Origin: Clostridiales bacterium
Lineage (GTDB): Bacteria; Bacillota; Clostridia; Oscillospirales; Acutalibacteraceae
Direction: 5' to 3'
NCBI GenBank assembly: GCA_012511485.1
Contig: JAAZFZ010000028.1
Span: 1-10,121, forward strand
Length of the DNA stretch: 10,121 nt
The notes under the pieces are model-generated. The model made no database searches. It worked only from the letters and a program-made list of their open reading frames with translations, and was not told the DNA's origin. A program made the translations under genes and the position numbers. The first letter of the stretch is position 1; each line of letters opens with the position of its first letter. This document shows, one piece after another, positions 5,935-10,121 of this stretch.

Positions 5935-6900
5935 TTAATAGGAATTTGCAATAACCTTATGCGCAAGCTCTTCAAGCTGCTGATACTCTTCAAGCGAACA
6001 GATTTCCTGCCGGTAGGACGCCGCTCCCCTGATACCCTTCATGTACCATGCGGCGTGCTTTCTTGCCTCTCTCATGCCGATATATTCACCCTTGTATTCG
6101 CAAAGCTTTTTCATATGACGGAGCATTACGGACATTCTGGTTTCTATCGCAGGCTCCTTCAAAACGGTGCCGTCCTTTAAATAGGCATTAATCTGAGTGA
6201 ATACCCATGGCCTGCCAAGGGCTCCTCTGCCGACCATGACAAGGTCACTGCCGGTCAAATCAAGCATTGCTTTTGCGGTTTTTCCGTCAACTATATCACC
6301 GTTGCCGATAACGGGAATACTTATTGCCTGCTTGACCTGACGGATGATATCGATATTTACGGGCGGGGAATACATTTGCTCCCTCGTCCTCCCGTGCACC
6401 GTGACTGCCGCCGCACCCGCAGCCTCAGCCCGTCTTGCAAGGTCAATCGCATTGATACTCGAGGCGTTCCAGCCTGAGCGGATTTTCACCGTTACGGGCA
6501 GGCTCAGTGCTTTGGCACACTCCTCAACGATTTTTTGTGCAAGCTCCGGCCTTTTCATAAGAGCGCAGCCGCCTCCGTTTCCGGCAACCTTGGGTGCCGG
6601 GCAGCCCATGTTTATGTCGATAATATCAGGCTCAAATTCAAGCGCTCTGAGTGCAGCTTGAGCCATTATCTGCGGGTCGTCGCCGAATATCTGCACTGCG
6701 GCAGGGCGCTCTTTGGGGGATAAGCTCAGCAGCTCCTTTGACTTTTTATCTGCCATGCTTATTCCCTTTGCGCTTGCCATCTCACCCACAACATATGCGG
6801 CACCAAACTCGACGCAAAGCTCACGAAACACCCTGTCCGCCACTCCTGCCATAGGGGCAAGAGCGGCATAACCGTTTATATTAACATTCCCAATTTTCAT
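5935..6900 (-). CDS. dusB: tRNA-dihydrouridine synthase, DusB type
   Basis: An FMN-dependent enzyme that reduces uridine to dihydrouridine in tRNA, using NADPH. It has 321 residues from the ATG at 6900, normal for the NifR3/DusB family. The N-terminal two thirds form the TIM barrel: LAPMAGVADRVFR (14-26), the NMGCPAPKV motif with catalytic Cys100, VTVKIRSGW with Lys139 (flavin contact), VTVHGRTREQ with His169, IGNGDI (198-203) and the phosphate-binding GRGALGRPW (224-232). The C-terminal third is the helical tRNA-binding domain. The ATG at 6900 is chosen because GGGGAT precedes it and MKIGNV is the family's usual start; the longer frame back to 6951 overlaps the upstream gene. It follows the unknown membrane protein by 13 bp, so both probably share a transcript. 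It looks complete and functional. Confidence 0.95.
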   Translation of the reverse strand: MKIGNVNINGYAALAPMAGVADRVFRELCVEFGAAYVVGEMASAKGISMADKKSKELLSLSPKERPAAVQIFGDDPQIMAQAALRALEFEPDIIDINMGCPAPKVAGNGGGCALMKRPELAQKIVEECAKALSLPVTVKIRSGWNASSINAIDLARRAEAAGAAAVTVHGRTREQMYSPPVNIDIIRQVKQAISIPVIGNGDIVDGKTAKAMLDLTGSDLVMVGRGALGRPWVFTQINAYLKDGTVLKEPAIETRMSVMLRHMKKLCEYKGEYIGMREARKHAAWYMKGIRGAASYRQEICSLEEYQQLEELAHKVIANSY

Positions 6901-6913
6901 AAATATCCCCGAA

Positions 6914-8344
6914 TCAGCTCTGTACCGAAATTTTCTCGGGCAGAACATCAATGTTTTTTATCTCTATATTTTCTCTTTCCAGAATAGGCAGGATTTCTTC
7001 CCTTGTGATGTCAACACTTGTGTAATTAAAAAGGTCATAGCCGGTGCCGTCTTTCAGCACAATAACATAAGACTGCCCTTCAACCCTATTGCCGAAATCA
7101 TTTATTCTTGCATTGACATGATAAACGGCCTCCACCTCATCATAGCTTATCAGCGGGCCGGATATCGAAAGTATATCGGACTTGTCGGCAAAGCCGTTCT
7201 CCCTAAATGTCAGGTTGCAGTTGACGGTGAACATTATGAGCAAGGTTGAAACCACTACAATAATATCCGTCAGGACAAGGAAAAAACGGTTGACCCATTT
7301 TCCGTTTATTATTGAGTCAAAGCTTAAAAGATTCTGCGCCTTTTTTCGGAAAAAGGTTTTGTATATGCTTCGTCTGAAAACATATGAGAGCGAAAATGAC
7401 GATAACAGGCACGGCAAAACCGCAATTATAGGGCTCGGGCAGGCAACATAGAGGGCATCAAAATATGCGAAGTGCAGGAATAAAAAATAAAGAGCAATAT
7501 AAAGTGCGCCAAATGCGGGCAAAAGGAGAAGTGTCCCGATTATTATTGCGAGCGGCTCACCTCTGCTTTTGCGAACGGTCCTTGCTTTTTTCATGGAGTT
7601 CAATTCATCGTCAATAGCCCTGCATGCGCTGCCGATATTATCTTTCATAAATGCAAGCAGCCGTTTTTCATAGAGAGTAAGATGTTTTATCCTTGAATAT
7701 TTTTTAATAGCCCTTTTGTAATCGCCTTCAAGATAGTTCAGATAGGCGTCCGAACAGAATCTTGAATAAACCACATTGCAAAACCAGCTTATTTTGAAAG
7801 CAAGCGAGACATTTTCTGTGCCCTTGCTTTTTGATTCAAATATATTCTGCCCGTAATACTCGTTTATATCGTTGAGAAGGTTGCTCAGCAGCGGCCTTCG
7901 CTTGACCTTATCAAGCGAAAGTGTGCATATTTTTTCATAGTACCTGTCAAATCCGTCACATAAATACTTGAATGCCGCAGACATTTCCTTTTCGCTTAAT
8001 ATGTAGGGGAAGGAGTAGCTTTTGAAATCCTGCTGGTCTATAACATTGAGAATGTCATAAAATGAGTATTCAAGCTTTTCGGGTGCTTCGTCAAACGCAA
8101 ACCTGCATTCAAGCTCCGACCTCCCGCCCATAGGGCCACCGTTAATTATATAAACGCACTTAAATGTGAAGCCTTTAAAATGCACATTGCCGGAGACAAA
8201 CATAAGCCCCTTTTTTCTCAATTCGTTCTTATATATTTTTTTGATGTCACAGCAAACTGCGTTTTCGTTGCTTATGGTGTATTTTTCAACTAGCTTTGAG
8301 AAGTGACCGATAAGCCGCTGCAGCAGAGTATCCTCCATAAACAT
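6914..8344 (-). CDS. Unrecognised membrane protein with large soluble N-terminal domain
   Basis: I do not recognise this family. From the ATG at 8344 it has 476 residues. Residues 1-260 are soluble, with beta strands early (for example GLMFVSGNVHFKGFTFKCVY, about 46-65) and then helices rich in Tyr, Lys and Arg, including an EGDYKRAIKKY segment (about 207-216) that resembles one TPR-like helix pair. Hydrophobic helices follow near 265-291, 303-324 and 354-375, with basic loops (RRSIYKTFFRKK) between them. The last 100 residues are mixed beta/alpha (ISYDEVEAVYHV, YVIVLKDGTGYDLF) and resemble a small PH-like or sensor-type domain, though this is a weak impression. The ATG at 8344 has AAAGG five bases upstream; GTG 8347 and ATG 8338 are alternatives. 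It precedes dusB by 13 bp but has no evident link to tRNA modification. Confidence 0.75.
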   Translation of the reverse strand: MFMEDTLLQRLIGHFSKLVEKYTISNENAVCCDIKKIYKNELRKKGLMFVSGNVHFKGFTFKCVYIINGGPMGGRSELECRFAFDEAPEKLEYSFYDILNVIDQQDFKSYSFPYILSEKEMSAAFKYLCDGFDRYYEKICTLSLDKVKRRPLLSNLLNDINEYYGQNIFESKSKGTENVSLAFKISWFCNVVYSRFCSDAYLNYLEGDYKRAIKKYSRIKHLTLYEKRLLAFMKDNIGSACRAIDDELNSMKKARTVRKSRGEPLAIIIGTLLLLPAFGALYIALYFLFLHFAYFDALYVACPSPIIAVLPCLLSSFSLSYVFRRSIYKTFFRKKAQNLLSFDSIINGKWVNRFFLVLTDIIVVVSTLLIMFTVNCNLTFRENGFADKSDILSISGPLISYDEVEAVYHVNARINDFGNRVEGQSYVIVLKDGTGYDLFNYTSVDITREEILPILERENIEIKNIDVLPEKISVQS

Positions 8345-8364
8345 CACTACCTTTGCCTTTATAT

Positions 8365-8394
8365 TATTGCAGAAAATTGCAGAATTTGCAAGAA
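8365..8394. repeat. Three tandem 10-bp repeats upstream of the membrane protein gene
   Basis: Three adjacent decamers, TATTGCAGAA (8365-8374), AATTGCAGAA (8375-8384) and TTTGCAAGAA (8385-8394), share TTGCA-GAA at one-turn spacing. They lie 20-50 bp before the minus-strand start at 8344, where its promoter should be. No good sigma-A pair is visible there: TTGCAA (8386-8391) and TAATAT (8361-8366) are 19 bp apart. They may be regulator sites. Confidence 0.45.
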
Positions 8395-8442
8395 TTGTAT
8401 TAAATGGACAAGCCTTTATATTCTATTCCTTCAAATAATCGG

Positions 8443-8471
8443 TTGACAGGCATTGCTGTGGCATATATAAT
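8443..8471 (+). promoter_or_regulatory. Fully consensus sigma-A promoter for the MBL-fold gene
   Basis: TTGACA (8443-8448), a 17-bp spacer and TATAAT (8466-8471) match the sigma-A consensus at all twelve positions. The transcription start should be near 8478, leaving a leader of about 33 nt with the ribosome site AGAGGTGAT (8499-8507) before ATG 8511. Confidence 0.85.
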
Positions 8472-8510
8472 TAAAATGAAGAATAATAAAACAAAAAAAG
8501 AGGTGATTTT

Positions 8511-9893
8511 ATGTCAATGACAAGAATTATTTCCGGGCTAACGGCATTGCTGACCCTCATACTCAACTATTTTGGGATTCTGACGGTTCCCGGCGACAAA
8601 ACTGCGTTTGAAAGGGACGGCTGGCTGCTTGAGAACATTCCGGCATACAGCACGGGTCTGCTCTCTAAGAATCTTTACAATGCCGGCCCCGGAATGGAGG
8701 ACGACAATGAGGGGCCGACTGAGCAGGACTCATATATGCAGGTCATCAGGTGGACAAATGCGGGCGAATATATGACCTACCTTGAAAAGCTCAAGCGCTT
8801 CGGGTACACGCAGGTTTTTGTAAACAGGCTTGAGGATAATTTTTATGCCGAATACGAAAATGAAGGCAGCCTGGTCTATGCCTACTATAACAAAAGCACC
8901 AAAATGGCAAGAGTAATCGAGGATAATTCCAGCGCACCTCTCGATGAATTCGGTTACACATATGAGCCATGCGGGGATGAAGAAACGGTTGTTTATCAAT
9001 ACGGCCTCTATTACGACGAAAAGATACCCGGCGTATCGGCAAACTGCGGAATGCTCTATGTCATAAAGCTTGCTGACAATGGTCTGATTATTGTTGACGG
9101 CGGCAACAGGGAGCAGTCAACCGACCTTGCGGTAAACGGACTCTATGATTTCCTTAAAGAGATTACCGGCACTCAGGAAGGTGAGAGAGTCAGAATAGCT
9201 GCATGGTACGGCACACATGCACATGCCGACCATTACATTTTATTCAGCAAGTTCCTGCGCCTATACTCTGATAAAATCAACCTTGAAAGGGTAATGTTCA
9301 ACTATCCTTCAGATGATGTCATTGATATGTGGGAGGGTACGCTGACTCTCCGTTCACGCATCAGGCATTATTTTCCTGAAGCCTTATATCTTAAGCTTCA
9401 TTCGGGTCAGAAATTTCAGCTTGCTGATGTAACCGCCGAGGTTTTATATACACATGAGGATAATGTAAATGCATTTAACGGCAAATCCTCAATTTTAAGC
9501 TTTAACGAGTCATCTACCGTCATTAAATTTACCTATGAAGAAACGAGCTTTATTATGCTGGCGGACTGTTATAAAAAGGTGCAAAACACCCTGCTCAACA
9601 ATTTCAGCCCGGCAGTTCTCAAATCAGATATAGTTCAGGTCTCACACCACGGATTCAACAATGTGAGCAGGCTATATAAGCATATCGATGCGGAAATTGC
9701 ACTTGTTCCCCAATCAAGGTATATGCTTGTTGAGGAAAACGCAAGCGTCTATAAAATTATTAAAAAATACACGGATGAAAGCAATATATATTTTTCCGGC
9801 GAGGGTACATACGGCATATCACGCCGTAATGCTGAGTTTTCCGTTTCACACCGTGAGCTTGTAGGCAGCGTCTTTGACAATTCGGAGATATAA
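8511..9893 (+). CDS. Membrane-anchored or secreted MBL-fold hydrolase (ComEC C-terminal-like)
   Basis: A 460-residue protein. Residues 5-24 are a hydrophobic signal or anchor helix (no lipobox seen), so the rest should be outside the membrane. Residues 35-155 form an extra N-terminal region with no motif I can name. The metallo-beta-lactamase domain starts near 165: the LIIVDGG strand (Asp196), the metal-binding THAHADH motif (His236, His238, Asp240, His241), NESSTVIKF (332-340), LADCY (Asp352) and SHHGFNN (His379-His380). The SHHG ending is typical of ComEC/Rec2-like MBL proteins, in which this domain is a nuclease; here no channel domain is attached, so the protein is not ComEC itself. The substrate could be nucleic acid or another phosphoester. 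The ATG at 8511 has an excellent ribosome site. It stands alone, with its own promoter and a terminator downstream. Confidence 0.85.
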   Translation: MSMTRIISGLTALLTLILNYFGILTVPGDKTAFERDGWLLENIPAYSTGLLSKNLYNAGPGMEDDNEGPTEQDSYMQVIRWTNAGEYMTYLEKLKRFGYTQVFVNRLEDNFYAEYENEGSLVYAYYNKSTKMARVIEDNSSAPLDEFGYTYEPCGDEETVVYQYGLYYDEKIPGVSANCGMLYVIKLADNGLIIVDGGNREQSTDLAVNGLYDFLKEITGTQEGERVRIAAWYGTHAHADHYILFSKFLRLYSDKINLERVMFNYPSDDVIDMWEGTLTLRSRIRHYFPEALYLKLHSGQKFQLADVTAEVLYTHEDNVNAFNGKSSILSFNESSTVIKFTYEETSFIMLADCYKKVQNTLLNNFSPAVLKSDIVQVSHHGFNNVSRLYKHIDAEIALVPQSRYMLVEENASVYKIIKKYTDESNIYFSGEGTYGISRRNAEFSVSHRELVGSVFDNSEI

Positions 9894-9949
9894 AGAAAAA
9901 TACCGCTCAGACTCATGGGGGGGTTATGCCACCACAGGGTAAAGCAAGT

Positions 9950-9987
9950 AAAAACCCCGAAACCCTTATATATCAAGGATTTCGGGG
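9950..9987. terminator. Two-way intrinsic terminator between MBL gene and tRNA-Gly
   Basis: The 8-bp stem CCCCGAAA (9955-9962) with TTTCGGGG (9980-9987) is extended by a mismatch and four more pairs, with loop ATATATC. On the minus strand it is followed by TTTTT (9950-9954), fitting the end of the tRNA transcript; the hairpin starts 10 bases after the encoded CCA. On the plus strand the tail (CTTTATGCTTT) is weaker but can end the MBL transcript. Confidence 0.8.
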
Positions 9988-9997
9988 CTTTATGCTT

Positions 9998-10072
9998 TGG
10001 AGCGGGAAACGGGATTCGAACCCGCGACTTTCGGCTTGGGAAGCCGACGCTCTACCGCTGAACTACTCCCGC
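9998..10072 (-). tRNA. tRNA-Gly, anticodon CCC, CCA end encoded
   Basis: The cloverleaf was folded by hand on the minus strand. The acceptor stem is GCGGGAG with TTCCCGC (one G-U). The D arm is GTTC/GAGC. The anticodon stem is TCGGC/GCCGA with loop TTCCCAA, giving anticodon CCC, which reads GGG. There is a five-base variable loop. The T arm is GCGGG/CCCGT with loop TTCGAAT. The discriminator base is T, followed by an encoded CCA (9998-10000). All stems close, so it should be functional. Confidence 0.96.
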
Positions 10073-10083
10073 ACGGTGATAGA

Positions 10084-10112
10084 ATTGTAGCACAAAGGGC
10101 ATTAAAAATCAA
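10084..10112 (-). promoter_or_regulatory. Sigma-A promoter for tRNA-Gly
   Basis: On the minus strand the -35 box TTGATT (10107-10112), a 17-bp spacer and TACAAT (10084-10089) with an extended -10 TG (TGCTACAAT). Transcription would start near 10077, about five bases before the mature tRNA. Confidence 0.7.
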
Positions 10113-10121
10113 TACTTTTTA

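Noticed and set aside
6901..6951. Longer dusB start at 6951
   Set aside because: It would overlap the upstream gene by 38 bp and add residues unlike any DusB start; ATG 6900 has its own ribosome site.
9917..9923. Run of seven G residues as a special element
   Set aside because: A single G-run without partner runs cannot form a quadruplex, and it lies in a short convergent intergenic region; most likely chance.
9998..10072. tRNA-Gly read as anticodon TCC
   Set aside because: Folding gives the seven-base loop TTCCCAA closed by TCGGC/GCCGA, so positions 34-36 are CCC.
1..10121. CRISPR array, insertion sequence, phage or defence genes
   Set aside because: No spaced direct repeats, transposase or integrase motifs or terminal inverted repeats were seen. 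The tRNA-Gly is intact but no integrase or duplicated tRNA 3' end is present in the window.

Overview
The window looks like chromosomal DNA of an endospore-forming low-to-moderate GC Firmicute, most likely a Clostridia member of the Oscillospirales/Ruminococcaceae kind. The evidence is three sporulation genes (ylbJ, yqfC, yqfD), Gram-positive Shine-Dalgarno sites (often GAGGTGAT or GGTGAT a few bases before ATG), near-consensus sigma-A promoters with 17-bp spacers, and an alcohol-acetyltransferase-like gene paired with a zinc-ribbon membrane protein. The organism call rests on gene content recalled from memory, not on a database search. I see no insertion sequence, phage gene, CRISPR array or other sign of recent transfer.

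Left part, 1-2014, all minus strand. Reading in the direction of transcription: ylbJ (sporulation membrane protein), a 72-residue four-cysteine protein, a carboxymuconolactone-decarboxylase/AhpD-like protein, and the first 47 codons of a short-chain dehydrogenase that runs off the left edge. The gaps are only 11-22 bp, so they could be one transcript. A sigma-E-like promoter precedes ylbJ, and a sigma-A-like promoter lies over its last codons, so the three downstream genes may also be expressed in vegetative cells.

2126-3701, plus strand. yqfC and yqfD lie divergent to ylbJ across a 111-bp region and end at a strong intrinsic terminator. This makes a small sporulation divergon, probably mother-cell expressed.

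3702-5918, plus strand. This is a self-contained unit: a sigma-A promoter, a condensation-domain-type acyltransferase (HxxxDG motif present), a protein with an N-terminal zinc ribbon and six membrane segments (DUF6320-like) overlapping it by 4 bp, and an intrinsic terminator. The two proteins probably act together at the membrane; the substrate is unknown.

5935-8347, minus strand. An unrecognised 476-residue membrane protein is followed 13 bp later by a dusB-type tRNA-dihydrouridine synthase. Their promoter region carries three tandem 10-bp repeats.

8443-9893, plus strand. A fully consensus sigma-A promoter drives a membrane-anchored or secreted metallo-beta-lactamase-fold protein related to the ComEC C-terminal domain. 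It converges on a minus-strand tRNA-Gly(CCC) gene with its own promoter and encoded CCA end; a two-way terminator hairpin separates them. Most of the window is ordinary housekeeping and sporulation content. The least explained parts are the acyltransferase/zinc-ribbon pair, the small Cys protein/AhpD-like/SDR cluster, and the 476-residue membrane protein.
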